A stretch of DNA of 56,622 bases, taken from NCBI GenBank assembly GCA_016234445.1, contig JACRBT010000006.1, forward strand, positions 1-56,622. The letters run 5' to 3'. Under the pieces are notes generated by a model. That model was not told the origin of the DNA, searched no databases, and saw only the letters and a program-made list of their open reading frames with translations. Each line of letters begins with the position of its first letter. The stretch's first letter is position 1. Positions 23,912-32,334 of this stretch are shown here, piece by piece. The translations under genes and the position numbers were made by a program. The stretch is from Chloroflexota bacterium. Its GTDB lineage: Bacteria > Chloroflexota > Dehalococcoidia > Tepidiformales > Tepidiformaceae.

Positions 23912-23942
23912 ACCGCGGTCAGCCGCGGTAAGCAACCGCGGT
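23912..23942. promoter_or_regulatory. Three CCGCGG palindromes between divergent genes
   Basis: ACCGCGGTCAGCCGCGGTAAGCAACCGCGGT contains three CCGCGG cores spaced 10 and 13 bp apart, in the only gap between the PAQR gene and the ABC operon. The spacing near one helical turn suggests a protein-binding site, but no cognate regulator is evident. Confidence 0.3.
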
Positions 23943-23976
23943 GACACCATTTCCCGGCCCCAAATCGCCGCTGCTG

Positions 23977-23982
23977 TAGCAT
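23977..23982 (+). promoter_or_regulatory. -10 element of a leaderless start (ABC operon)
   Basis: TAGCAT ends 7 nt before ATG 23990; the ATG at 23981 overlaps this element and is therefore not favoured. Confidence 0.5.
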
Positions 23983-23989
23983 GGAGGGG

Positions 23990-24916
23990 ATGGCCCTGCT
24001 CACCACCGACCTGCTCACCAAGCGCTACGGCAGCAGCGTGACGGCGCTCGATTCGCTCAGCCTGGAACTGGAACCGGGGGTCATCGGGCTGGTGGGGGCG
24101 AACGGCGCCGGCAAGAGCACCCTCATCAAGATCCTGCTCGGCCTCATCCCCGCGACCTCGGGCTCGGCCAATCTCTTCGGCATGGACATCGTCGAGCAGG
24201 GGCCCGGGCTCCGCCAGTTCGTCGGCTACATGCCCGAACACGACTGCCTCCCGACCGACATCAGCGCGACCGAGTTCGTCGCCCACATGGCCCAGGTCAG
24301 CGGCCTTCCCCGCGCGGCCGCCCGCGAGCGGACAGCAGAAACGCTCCGCCACGTTGGCCTTTTCGAAGAGCGCTACCGGGAGATGCGCGGCTACTCCACC
24401 GGCATGAAGCAGCGGGTGAAGCTCGCCCAGGCGCTCGTCCACGACCCCCGCCTGATGCTCCTCGACGAGCCGACGAACGGGCTCGACCCGGCCGGCCGCG
24501 ACGAAATGCTGGACCTCGTCCGGCGGACCGGGCGGGAGTTCGGCATCTCGATTGTTATGTCGTCACACTTGCTCGGGGAGATCCAGCGCGTCTGCGACCA
24601 CCTGGTCGTCATCGAAGGCGGGCGGCTCGTCCAGTCGGCGCCGGTCGCGGACTTCACAGGCCAGACAAGCGTCCTCGCGGTGGAGGTCGAACCCGCCGGG
24701 GCGGCCCTGGCCGGGCGTCTCGCTGCTCTCGGGCTCCAGGTGCAGGAGGAGGGCCGCACCGTGCTGGTCACCCTCGACGGCGCCCCGCCCTACGACCTCA
24801 TCCGCGACGCCGTCGTGGACCTCGGCCTCGGGCTGGTGCGCCTGGAGCAACGGCGGCAATCGCTCGAAGACCTCTTCCGCGAGCCCGCGGCCGTCCCGGG
24901 GGAAGCGCGTGGCTGA
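23990..24916 (+). CDS. ABC transporter ATP-binding protein (first of two)
   Basis: A 308-residue ATPase of the ABC-2 exporter type. Walker A is GANGAGKST (residues 36-44), the signature is YSTGMKQ (about 135), Walker B LMLLDE (155-160), then SSHLLGEIQRVCDH (switch His). The C-terminal about 90 residues are the extra alpha/beta domain common in this group. ATG 23990 has TAGCAT 7 nt upstream; an in-frame ATG at 23981 is an alternative. It overlaps the permease gene by 8 bp. Confidence 0.9.
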   Translation: MALLTTDLLTKRYGSSVTALDSLSLELEPGVIGLVGANGAGKSTLIKILLGLIPATSGSANLFGMDIVEQGPGLRQFVGYMPEHDCLPTDISATEFVAHMAQVSGLPRAAARERTAETLRHVGLFEERYREMRGYSTGMKQRVKLAQALVHDPRLMLLDEPTNGLDPAGRDEMLDLVRRTGREFGISIVMSSHLLGEIQRVCDHLVVIEGGRLVQSAPVADFTGQTSVLAVEVEPAGAALAGRLAALGLQVQEEGRTVLVTLDGAPPYDLIRDAVVDLGLGLVRLEQRRQSLEDLFREPAAVPGEARG

Positions 24917-25793
24917 GCGGCCCGCCGGCAGCATCTACGACCTCGGCTACCGGCGCTACGAAGGGGTGCGCTTGGGGCGCCGCCACGCCATCCTCGCGCT
25001 TTACATCCATGGTCTCCGGAGCGCCTTCGGCATCGGCCGCCGCACGCAGAGCAAGCTCTTCCCCATCGGCCTCGCCCTCCTCGCCTTCATCCCGGCGACC
25101 ATCCAGCTGGGGATCGCCGCCATCGCTGCGGACCGCATCGAGATCGTGAAGGCGGAGGACTACTACGGCTACGTCGAGATGATCCTGGCGCTCTTCGCGG
25201 CGGCGGTGGCCCCCGAACTCGTCGGCCGCGACCAGCGCACCAGGACGCTCTCGCTGTACTTCTCCCGGGCGGTCGCGCGGCGAGACTACGCGGCGGCACG
25301 GCTCGGCGCCTTGATCACGGTCATGCTGGCCCTGACGCTTCTCCCCCAAACGGTCCTCTTCGCCGGGCGCGGCCTGGCCTCCAACGATCTCCCGAGCTTC
25401 TTCCGCGACGAAGCGGACCAGATCGCCCCAATCGTCGTCACCGCCGTGCTGATCTCGGTCCTCGTCGCCGCCGTGGGGGTCGCGGTCGCCGCCCAGACGC
25501 CGCGTCGCGTCTATGCCACCGTGACTATCCTCGCCATGTTCGTGGTGCCACTCGCGATCGCCTCCGCGATCGTGAACATCACTGACGGCGAGGGCACCGG
25601 CTTCGCCCTCCTCCTGAGCCCCTTCCACCTGATGGACGGCCTGACGAAGTGGGTCTTCAGCGTGACACCGGAACCGATGTCCGACCTCGCCATCGCCGGC
25701 CTGGGCGGCTGGCTCTACGGGGTCGGCGTCGCGGCCTGGGTCGCGGCTTGCGTGTGGTTCTTCGTGCGCCGCATCGACCGGGTGGCGGCATGA
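24909..25793 (+). CDS. ABC-2 type permease (first of two)
   Basis: A 294-residue membrane protein starting at GTG 24909 inside the end of the ATPase gene. It has a basic cytoplasmic N-terminus (YDLGYRRYEGVRLGRR) and about six TM segments, with the conserved loop APELVGRDQRTRTLSLYFSR typical of ABC-2 permeases, where the coupling helix lies. Export substrate unknown. Confidence 0.85.
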   Translation: MAERPAGSIYDLGYRRYEGVRLGRRHAILALYIHGLRSAFGIGRRTQSKLFPIGLALLAFIPATIQLGIAAIAADRIEIVKAEDYYGYVEMILALFAAAVAPELVGRDQRTRTLSLYFSRAVARRDYAAARLGALITVMLALTLLPQTVLFAGRGLASNDLPSFFRDEADQIAPIVVTAVLISVLVAAVGVAVAAQTPRRVYATVTILAMFVVPLAIASAIVNITDGEGTGFALLLSPFHLMDGLTKWVFSVTPEPMSDLAIAGLGGWLYGVGVAAWVAACVWFFVRRIDRVAA

Positions 25794-26710
25794 GTGAGAC
25801 AGCCGCGGTCGAGGTGGCGAACGTCTCCCGCTGGTACGGAAACGTCGTCGCCGTGAACGACATCTCCTTCAGCCTCGGGACGGGGATCACGGGGCTCCTC
25901 GGCCCCAACGGCGCCGGGAAGTCGACGCTCCTCCACATGCTCTCCGGCTTTCTCCAGCCCTCCGCCGGGGCAGTGACCGTCCTCGGGCAGCCGGCCTGGC
26001 GGAACCCCGCCCTCTACCGCGAGATCGGGCTCGTGCCCGAGCGCGAGGCGGTGTACCCCTTCCTCACCGGCCGCGAGTTCGTCCTCGCCAGCGCCAGGCT
26101 CCAGCGGCTGCCCGACCCGGAGGCCGCGACCGCGAAGGCGATCCGCCTCGTCGAGATGGAGCCGTTCCAGGACCGCGCCGCGGGCGGCTATTCGAAGGGG
26201 ATGAAGCAGCGGATCAAGGTCGCCGCCGCGATCGTCCACGAACCCCGCGTCCTCCTACTCGACGAGCCCTTCAACGGCGCCGACCCCCGCCAGCGGCTGC
26301 ACATGATCGACATGCTCAAGGTGATGGCCGCCGGTGGCTGCACGATCGTCTTCTCCTCCCACATCCTCGAAGAGGTCGAACGGCTCGCCGAGAACGTCCT
26401 GGTCATCGTCGCCGGGCGGCTGGCCGCCTCCGGCGACTTCCGCGAGATCCGCAAGCTGATGACGGACCGGCCCCACACCTTCACCCTCCGCTCCAGCGAC
26501 GACCGCGGCCTGGCGGCGGCGCTCATCGGCGAGCCCGCGGTCTTCGGCGTCGAACTCAGCGACGGCATCCTCACCGTCCGGACCGCCGACCTCGCCGGCT
26601 TCGCCGCGGCTGCGCCGCGGGTTGCCCGCAGCGGGGGCATCTCCCTCTTCGAAGTGCGGCCCACGGACGAGTCGCTCGAGAGCGTCTTCTCCTACCTGGT
26701 GAAGCGATGA
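25790..26710 (+). CDS. ABC transporter ATP-binding protein (second of two)
   Basis: A 306-residue ATPase: Walker A GPNGAGKST (residues 38-46), signature YSKGMKQR, Walker B VLLLDEP, FSSHILEEVERL with the switch His, and a C-terminal domain of about 80 residues. The D-loop is NGADPRQ rather than the usual NGLD. ATGA overlap with the preceding permease gene and with the next permease gene shows one operon. Confidence 0.9.
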   Translation: MSETAAVEVANVSRWYGNVVAVNDISFSLGTGITGLLGPNGAGKSTLLHMLSGFLQPSAGAVTVLGQPAWRNPALYREIGLVPEREAVYPFLTGREFVLASARLQRLPDPEAATAKAIRLVEMEPFQDRAAGGYSKGMKQRIKVAAAIVHEPRVLLLDEPFNGADPRQRLHMIDMLKVMAAGGCTIVFSSHILEEVERLAENVLVIVAGRLAASGDFREIRKLMTDRPHTFTLRSSDDRGLAAALIGEPAVFGVELSDGILTVRTADLAGFAAAAPRVARSGGISLFEVRPTDESLESVFSYLVKR

Positions 26711-27444
26711 ACGCGGTCGTCCTTTCGCTGACGGCCAGACAGCTGTTGAGCCGGCGGCGAACGTTGCTGATGGCCGGCTTCGCGCTCCTGCCGGTGGCCG
26801 TTGCCGTCGTCTTCCGCTTCGCCGGCGACTCCGAAACCGACCCGGCTGAGTTCACCTCGAAGGCCGTCCTCGGGGCGCTGGTGGTGAGCACCCTCCTGCC
26901 GCTGGTCGCGCTGGTGATGGGCACCGCCGCCCTCGGCGCCGAGATCGAAGACGGGACCGCGGTCTACCTGCTGGCCAAGCCCATATCCCGGCAGGAGATC
27001 GTGCTCTCGAAGCTGCTGCCCGCCTGGGCGGTCACGTCGGCCCTTGTCGTGCCGGTGGTGGTCGCGGGAGGCTTCATCGGCATGGGCGGCGACGAGCCGG
27101 GGCTGGTCGCCGCCTACGCGGTGGGCACGGCGCTCGGGGGGCTGGTCTACTGCGCCATCTTCCTGGCCGCGAGCGTCATCACCAGCCGCGCGCTGATCGC
27201 GGGGCTGGTCTACGTCTTCATCTGGGAGAACACCGTCACCCGGCTCTTCCAGGGCACCCGCGTCCTCAGCGTCCGCCACTACATCAGCGGCGTCGTGGAC
27301 CTGCTCTCCAACGTCCCCGACCGCGTGCTCGACGCGAAGCTGGGCGGCTTCGAGGCGCTCGTCCTGATGGTCGCGGTCGGGGCGCTGGCGACGCTCTACG
27401 CGGTCCGGCGGCTGGAGCGCTTCGAGATCGGCGAGAGCAGCTGA
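26707..27444 (+). CDS. ABC-2 type permease (second of two)
   Basis: A 245-residue six-TM permease. GAEIEDGTAVYLLAKPISRQE is the conserved cytoplasmic loop after TM2 in ABC-2 exporters. It is the last gene of the four-gene operon (ATPase-permease-ATPase-permease), all joined by overlaps, so the products may form one heteromeric exporter or two related ones. The 47-bp palindromic repeat begins at the base after its stop codon. Confidence 0.87.
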   Translation: MNAVVLSLTARQLLSRRRTLLMAGFALLPVAVAVVFRFAGDSETDPAEFTSKAVLGALVVSTLLPLVALVMGTAALGAEIEDGTAVYLLAKPISRQEIVLSKLLPAWAVTSALVVPVVVAGGFIGMGGDEPGLVAAYAVGTALGGLVYCAIFLAASVITSRALIAGLVYVFIWENTVTRLFQGTRVLSVRHYISGVVDLLSNVPDRVLDAKLGGFEALVLMVAVGALATLYAVRRLERFEIGESS

Positions 27445-27491
27445 CCCCTCACCCCCCGGCCCCCTGCTCCCACTTCGTGGGCGAGGGGGAG
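27445..27491 (+). repeat. 47-bp palindromic repeat, copy 2
   Basis: Identical over 47 bp to copy 1 (4941-4987) and again directly abutting a stop codon (TGA, 27442-27444). Confidence 0.85.
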
Positions 27492-27510
27492 CGCGCCGGT
27501 GGCGCGACGT

Positions 27511-28263
27511 CTAGTCGAGGACGATGCCGAAGTGCTCCTTGAGGGCGGCGGCGTAGGCTTCGTCCGTGTCCAGGCGGCGCATCTGGCGGTGGCCGTCGGA
27601 GACGACGATCAGGCGGCGCTCGCTCATGGTCACCCGGCCGCTGGGCGTGGGCAGCGTGCAGATGTTCTTGCGGAAGGCGGACTCGGGCGCGACCTGGTGC
27701 CACTGGCACATGGCGGCGAAGTCCTCCAGCGGGTGGGCCGCCAGCGAGAAGTGATAGGTGGGCTTCCACCTGCCGTTCGCGCCAAGGATCGACATCGTCC
27801 AGTCGTCGCCCTCGTGGCCGAGGAGGTAGGTGCCGCTCTCCTGTTCCTGGGGCCTTTCGGCGTCGAGCCGGAGCGGTTCCTGGAACGACTCGCCGAAGCC
27901 GACGTCCGCGAGCCAGCGTTCTTCGAGTTCGACGCGAAGGGTCAGGTGGTCGAATTCGGGGCCGACCGCGCCGTTCTGGCCGACGACCCGCGCCGATAGC
28001 AGGCTGACGTCGAACCCGAGGTCGCGGAGGAGGGCGGCGAAGAGACCGTTCAATTCGTAGCAGAAGCCGCCGCGGTGGTGGTTGACGATCTTGTCGAACC
28101 ACTCACCTTCGTCCATGTGGATGGGGCGGCGGAGGACCTGCATGTCGAGGTTTTCGAACGGCACCGAGCGCATGTGGGCGCGGTGGACGCCCCGGAGGGT
28201 CTCGATGGTCGGGTCGGCGGGGCCTTCGTAACCGATTCGCCGGAAATACGCGGCCCTATCCAC
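27511..28263 (-). CDS. Arylamine N-acetyltransferase
   Basis: A 250-residue NAT-family enzyme that transfers acetyl from acetyl-CoA to arylamines or hydrazines. The Cys-His-Asp triad is complete: RGGFCYELNGLF (Cys), PEFDHLTLRV (His) and WLADVGFGES (Asp). GTG 28263 (VDRAAYFRRIGYEG) is chosen because NATs typically start D-x-x-A-Y-F-x-R-I-G-Y; a TTG at 28293 would add ten residues. No strong ribosome-binding site is seen for either. Confidence 0.92.
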   Translation of the reverse strand: MDRAAYFRRIGYEGPADPTIETLRGVHRAHMRSVPFENLDMQVLRRPIHMDEGEWFDKIVNHHRGGFCYELNGLFAALLRDLGFDVSLLSARVVGQNGAVGPEFDHLTLRVELEERWLADVGFGESFQEPLRLDAERPQEQESGTYLLGHEGDDWTMSILGANGRWKPTYHFSLAAHPLEDFAAMCQWHQVAPESAFRKNICTLPTPSGRVTMSERRLIVVSDGHRQMRRLDTDEAYAAALKEHFGIVLD

Positions 28264-28361
28264 GGGCGCGCCCGCAGGGTTGGGCAGAGGCAACAGAAGG
28301 GACGGCGTGGCTCATAGGCGAGTAACCATGGTGTCGTATCGGGTGGTGCGGAACAAGGGAC

Positions 28362-28396
28362 TTCCGATTTCCGATTTCTGATTTTCGATTTCCGAG
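28362..28396. repeat. Heptanucleotide tandem repeat, 5 units
   Basis: TTCCGAT, TTCCGAT, TTCTGAT, TTTCGAT, TTCCGAG in perfect register, 99 bp from the NAT start and 91 bp from the MmeI-like gene. Confidence 0.8.
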
Positions 28397-28473
28397 GATC
28401 CCGTAGCCGCGCCCCGCCGTGGCCGCATCGCCCGGAACCTCCGATCCGCGTCAGCCTCCAACACGCGCCGGGG

Positions 28474-28479
28474 TATACT
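28474..28479 (+). promoter_or_regulatory. -10 element of a leaderless start (MmeI-like gene)
   Basis: TATACT ends 7 nt before ATG 28487. No ribosome-binding site precedes the ATG. Confidence 0.6.
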
Positions 28480-28486
28480 GCCGCCC

Positions 28487-31327
28487 ATGCAGGCAGCTGA
28501 CTTCGTCGCGAAGTGGCGAGCGTCTCAACAGAAAGAGTCCGCCGCCTACGTCTCCCATTTCGAAGACCTCTGCCGCCTTGTCGGCCACGAAACGCCGATC
28601 GAGACTGACCCCTCGGGCGGCTTCTTCTGTTACCAGAAGGGCGTGACGAAGGAGTCCGGCAGGCAGGGCTTTGCTGACGTCTGGCTCCGGCGCCACTTCG
28701 GCTGGGAGTACAAGAGCAAGGGCGGCGACCTCGAAGCGGCCTACCGCCAGCTCCTCCAGTACCGCGACAACCTCGAGAACCCACCGTTGCTGATCGTCTG
28801 CGACTTCGACCGGATCGAGATCCGGACCAACTTCACCGGGACGGTCTCCCGCAAGTTCACGATCACCCTCGACGACATCCTCTCCGGCGAACCGCTTGCC
28901 GGGACGGGCCTGACGCCGTTTCAGGTGCTCAAAGCCTGCTTCGAGGAGCCGGACGACCTCCGCCCCAAGCAGACCACCGAGGGGCTGACGAAGGACGCGG
29001 CCGACCGCCTCGGGGCTGTGGCCGAGAGCCTGCGGGCCTTCCGCAAGCCCCAGTACGACCCGGTGGCGCGAGAGTATCCGCGGTACTACACCGACGACGA
29101 GATCGCCAGGTACCTCTCCAAGCTGATCTTCTGCATGTTCGCGAGTGACGTTGGCTTGCTCCCCCGGGGCATCGTCGGGCGCCTCATCGACAACTACGGC
29201 AACCTCGCACCGGTCTTTGCCGCGCGGATGTGCGAGCTCTTCGAAAAGATGAGCACCGGGGGGGACTTTGGGGTCGACCGGATCTCCTACTTCAACGGCG
29301 GCCTCTTCACCGACACCGCGGCGCTGGAGATCGACTCCGACAACCTCCGCGCCCTCCGCCGCGCCGACGAACTGGACTGGACCGACGTCGAGCCCTCGAT
29401 CTTCGGGACGCTGTTCGAGCGGATACTCGACCCGGCGAAGCGCAGCCAGCTCGGCAAGCATTACACCTCGCGGGAGGACATAGAGCGGATCGTGACGCCC
29501 GTCTTGATGTGGCCGTTAGAACGGGAGTGGGAGGCGCTCCAAAAGGAGGCCGCGCCGCTGCAACGCTGGGACACCGAAACGGGGGTGCGCCGCCAACAGC
29601 ACCGCGAAACCCTGAAAGCCAAGCTCGACGGCTTCCTCGACCGTCTCGGCGCGATCAAAGTGCTCGACCCCGCCTGCGGCTCCGGGAACTTCCTCTACGT
29701 CAGCCTGGCGATGCTGAAGACACTGGAGCGGCAGGTCATCGCCTACGGGGCCACGTGGGGGATCACGGGGCTGGAGCCGCGCGTGCACCCCCGCCAGATG
29801 TACGGCATCGAGATCAACGACTACGCCCACGAGCTCTCCAGCATCGTCGTCTGGATCGGCTACCTCCAGTGGAAGCACCGCAACGGCATCCCCTTCGAGA
29901 CGGAAGTCCCGGTCCTCCAGAAGCTGGACAACATCCACCTCATGGACGCGATCATCTCCCTTCCCCCTTCTCCGTCCTCCCTTGTCCCCCAGGAGCCGGA
30001 ATGGCCGGAGGCTGACGTGATCGTGGGGAACCCGCCGTTCCTCGGCGGGAAGCGGCTCCGCACCGAACTCGGCGACAGCTACGTGGACGGGATGTTCCGG
30101 CTTTACGACGGCCGTGTGCGGCGCGAGTCCGACCTCTGCTGCTACTGGTTCGAGAAGGCGCGGGCGATGGTCGAGTCTGGGAAGGTGAAGCGCGCCGGCC
30201 TGCTCGCGACCCAGGCCATCCGGCGCGGGGCGAACCGGGAGACCCTGCGCCGGATCAAGGAGTCGGGAGACCTGTTCTACGCCGACTCCGACCGGCCGTG
30301 GGTACTGGACGGGGCGGCAATCCGGGTGTCTATGGTGGGATTCGACGCGGGGACCGAGGCTCGGCGGGTGCTCGACGGACAGCCGGTGGAAGGCATTAAC
30401 GCCGACCTGACGAGCCAAACGGACCTGACCCGGGCGCGGCGGCTGAAGGAGAACCTTGGCATCTCCTTCATGGGCGACACGAAAGTCGGTCCGTTCGAGA
30501 TCGACGAAGCCACCGCCAGCAAGATGCTCGCGGCGCCCAATCCGCACAGGAAGCCGAACAGCGACGTTGTCCGGCCGTGGGTGAACGGGCTCGACATCAC
30601 CCGGCGCCCCCGCCATATGTGGATCATTGACTTCCCCCCGGGGATGACGGAGGCGGAAGCGGCCTTCTACGAGGCGCCGTTCCTTCATGTGTCGCTGTTC
30701 GTCAGGCCCATGCGGGCGGTCGCCAAGTCCGGCGACGCGACCGGCGTGCCATGGTGGATTCACCAGCGGCCGCGGCCGGAAATGCGGGCGGCGTTCGCAT
30801 CGTTGGACCGATTCCTGTGCACATCGCGAGTGTCGAAACATCGGATCTTCATCTGGGTTCCCACGGCGACGCTACCTGACAGCCGCGTCTACGCTTTCGC
30901 CCGCGACGATGACTACTTCGCCGGAGTGCTTCAATCCAGGATCCACGACGTGTGGAGCTTGCACACCGGTTCGACTCACGGCGACGGGTCGACCGGCGGT
31001 CGACCGGTCTACAACAACACTACCTGCTTCGAGACGTTCCCCTTCCCGCGGCCAACGCCGGCGCAGGAAGCGGCCATCGCCTCGGCTGCCGCGGAGCTGA
31101 ACCAGCTACGGGAGAACTGGCTGAACCCGCCCGGCCTCGCGGAGGAGGAATTGAAGAAGCGGACCTTGACGGCCTTCTACAGCAACCCTCCAACGTGGCT
31201 TCCTTATGAGCAGAGGAAGCTGGACGAGGCCGTCTTCGCCGCCTACGGCTGGCCCCCAACCCTCTCCGACGGGGACATCCTCGCGCGCCTGCTAGCGCTG
31301 AACCTGGAGCGTGAGGCGGTGCCGTGA
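28487..31327 (+). CDS. MmeI-like single-chain restriction-modification enzyme (type IIL)
   Basis: A 946-residue fused nuclease-methyltransferase. The N-terminal domain carries a PD-(D/E)xK type site: FADVW (D64), then GWEYKSK (E74, K76). A helical spacer follows (about 150-380; YTDDEIARYLSKLIFCMFA). The adenine methyltransferase has SAM motif I VLDPACGSGNFLYVSL (from residue 392) and catalytic motif IV NPPF (515-518). The last about 300 residues, with HGDGSTGGRPVYNNTTCFETFPFP, correspond to the target-recognition and C-terminal domains of MmeI relatives. One polypeptide cuts and protects, so no separate partner is needed. All catalytic motifs look intact. ATG 28487 is leaderless in form. Confidence 0.92.
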   Translation: MQAADFVAKWRASQQKESAAYVSHFEDLCRLVGHETPIETDPSGGFFCYQKGVTKESGRQGFADVWLRRHFGWEYKSKGGDLEAAYRQLLQYRDNLENPPLLIVCDFDRIEIRTNFTGTVSRKFTITLDDILSGEPLAGTGLTPFQVLKACFEEPDDLRPKQTTEGLTKDAADRLGAVAESLRAFRKPQYDPVAREYPRYYTDDEIARYLSKLIFCMFASDVGLLPRGIVGRLIDNYGNLAPVFAARMCELFEKMSTGGDFGVDRISYFNGGLFTDTAALEIDSDNLRALRRADELDWTDVEPSIFGTLFERILDPAKRSQLGKHYTSREDIERIVTPVLMWPLEREWEALQKEAAPLQRWDTETGVRRQQHRETLKAKLDGFLDRLGAIKVLDPACGSGNFLYVSLAMLKTLERQVIAYGATWGITGLEPRVHPRQMYGIEINDYAHELSSIVVWIGYLQWKHRNGIPFETEVPVLQKLDNIHLMDAIISLPPSPSSLVPQEPEWPEADVIVGNPPFLGGKRLRTELGDSYVDGMFRLYDGRVRRESDLCCYWFEKARAMVESGKVKRAGLLATQAIRRGANRETLRRIKESGDLFYADSDRPWVLDGAAIRVSMVGFDAGTEARRVLDGQPVEGINADLTSQTDLTRARRLKENLGISFMGDTKVGPFEIDEATASKMLAAPNPHRKPNSDVVRPWVNGLDITRRPRHMWIIDFPPGMTEAEAAFYEAPFLHVSLFVRPMRAVAKSGDATGVPWWIHQRPRPEMRAAFASLDRFLCTSRVSKHRIFIWVPTATLPDSRVYAFARDDDYFAGVLQSRIHDVWSLHTGSTHGDGSTGGRPVYNNTTCFETFPFPRPTPAQEAAIASAAAELNQLRENWLNPPGLAEEELKKRTLTAFYSNPPTWLPYEQRKLDEAVFAAYGWPPTLSDGDILARLLALNLEREAVP

Positions 31328-31364
31328 CCATCACAAGGATGTCGGCGGTGACTCGGGAAGTGGC

Positions 31365-31970
31365 TCATCGGTAGTTCTTCGGGCGATGTCGAATCGGCGC
31401 GGCTGGCGAACCGTTCGCGCACGAGGCAACAATGGTCAGCAGCATCGTCGGTTCATCCCATTGCCCGAGGGTGCAGAGGTCCAAATTGGAGTCAGGTGGC
31501 AGCGGGTCCGGAAGGTGCCACACATAGTTGCCGACTTCAATCCCACCATCTGAGAGGCTTCGGTGAGCCTCTCGGAGCGTCACGAAGTTCCCGAAAGACG
31601 GCGTGAATCGATCCATCCCAGCTGTGTCACGAACCTCCGTGGTCCCGTCTACATGGTATGCCGCCGCGGTGCCCCGGTTGCTGATCGTCACGATGACCCG
31701 GTGGAAGTCCGCGCCCTTGTAGCTCAGCTCAAGCTTCGGAGCCGCAGGTCGCAGAGCCCGCACCACCTCCGCAAACGTGATGAATCCGGCTCCGAGGAAC
31801 GAAAACGCGGTGGCCACCCCAGCCCATGATGCAGCCGTCGCGCTGTCCAGGTTCCATCTCCACAAAGCTACCAAGAAGACAATCCAAGTGAGCCCAAAGA
31901 CGAAAAGGGGGAGTCGGAGGTACTTTCCGAACTCGGGCAGTTCGCCGACGGGCCACAGCCACTTGAACAT
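31365..31970 (-). CDS. Two-TM protein of unknown function beside the MmeI-like gene
   Basis: A 201-residue protein with two N-terminal membrane segments (LRLPLFVFGLTWIVFLVAL and ASWAGVATAFSFLGAGFITF, about residues 18-70) and a C-terminal about 125-residue beta-rich domain (LSYKGADFHRVIVTISNRG and so on) that contains no metal or catalytic motif I can name. ATG 31970 is supported by TACCAT 7 nt upstream; the much longer frame to 32690 has no support. It converges on the MmeI-like gene (37 bp between stops). Confidence 0.7.
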   Translation of the reverse strand: MFKWLWPVGELPEFGKYLRLPLFVFGLTWIVFLVALWRWNLDSATAASWAGVATAFSFLGAGFITFAEVVRALRPAAPKLELSYKGADFHRVIVTISNRGTAAAYHVDGTTEVRDTAGMDRFTPSFGNFVTLREAHRSLSDGGIEVGNYVWHLPDPLPPDSNLDLCTLGQWDEPTMLLTIVASCANGSPAAPIRHRPKNYR

Positions 31971-31977
31971 GGCGGAG

Positions 31978-31983
31978 ATGGTA
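31978..31983 (-). promoter_or_regulatory. -10 element of a leaderless start
   Basis: TACCAT (minus strand) ends 7 nt before ATG 31970. Confidence 0.5.
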
Positions 31984-32142
31984 CGCGAACGCGAACGCCA
32001 GCGCCCCGCTGCCCATCCGTACCGCGACTGCGAAGGAGCGGCGTCGGTGCGCCTGGCACCACTGCTGGCGGCGGGCTTCCCGCCGGCGCTCCGCGAGGGA
32101 AATCGCGGCGGTCCGATGCGGCCACGGGGGGCCGCGGCTACC

Positions 32143-32177
32143 ACTCGGGCCTCGGACCTCGGAACTCGGAACTCCCC
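32143..32177. repeat. Heptanucleotide tandem repeat, 5 units
   Basis: ACTCGGG, CCTCGGA, CCTCGGA, ACTCGGA, ACTCCCC. A very similar array lies at 33153-33187, on the other side of the zinc-finger gene. Confidence 0.8.
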
Positions 32178-32292
32178 GTCCCCCTGCCACCTCCCCCTTC
32201 CACCTCCCCCGCCCTCCCCGCGACCATCGTTGCATGGCGGCGCCTCTCCGGACCCGGGACCCGGTACTCGGTGCTCCGAAAAGGCGCCCGAG

Positions 32293-32316
32293 GTGGGTTC
32301 AACCCACGTTTTTTTT
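32293..32316 (+). terminator. Intrinsic terminator upstream of the zinc-finger gene
   Basis: GTGGGTT-C-AACCCAC (32293-32307) followed by eight T (32309-32316) is the only classical intrinsic terminator in the window. It lies 18 bp before the next start codon on the same strand, where there is no upstream plus-strand gene within 900 bp. Confidence 0.8.
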
Positions 32317-32334
32317 CTTTCGGAGGCCCGAACC

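Larger units (their letters stand above)
31971..32334. other. Intergenic region with repeats and a terminator
   Basis: A 364-bp gap between divergent genes. It contains the TACCAT element of the minus gene, a 35-bp segment (32016-32050) shared with 2306-2340, a heptamer array (32143-32177), a C-rich tract (about 32178-32222) and an intrinsic terminator (32293-32316). No protein gene is convincing. Confidence 0.6.

Noticed and set aside
28487-31327. Reading the large methyltransferase as a BREX PglX protein
   Set aside because: The EXK nuclease motif at the N-terminus, the MmeI-type spacer and absence of other BREX genes fit MmeI-like enzymes better.
32293-32307. tRNA T-arm-like sequence GTGGGTTCAACCCAC
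   Set aside because: The loop is two bases too short, and no acceptor, D or anticodon arm can be built around it; the eight T that follow make it a terminator.
31777-32334. N-terminal extension of the zinc-finger gene
   Set aside because: It would run through an intrinsic terminator and lacks a ribosome-binding site; ATG 32335 has CGGAGG and begins the zinc-binding domain.
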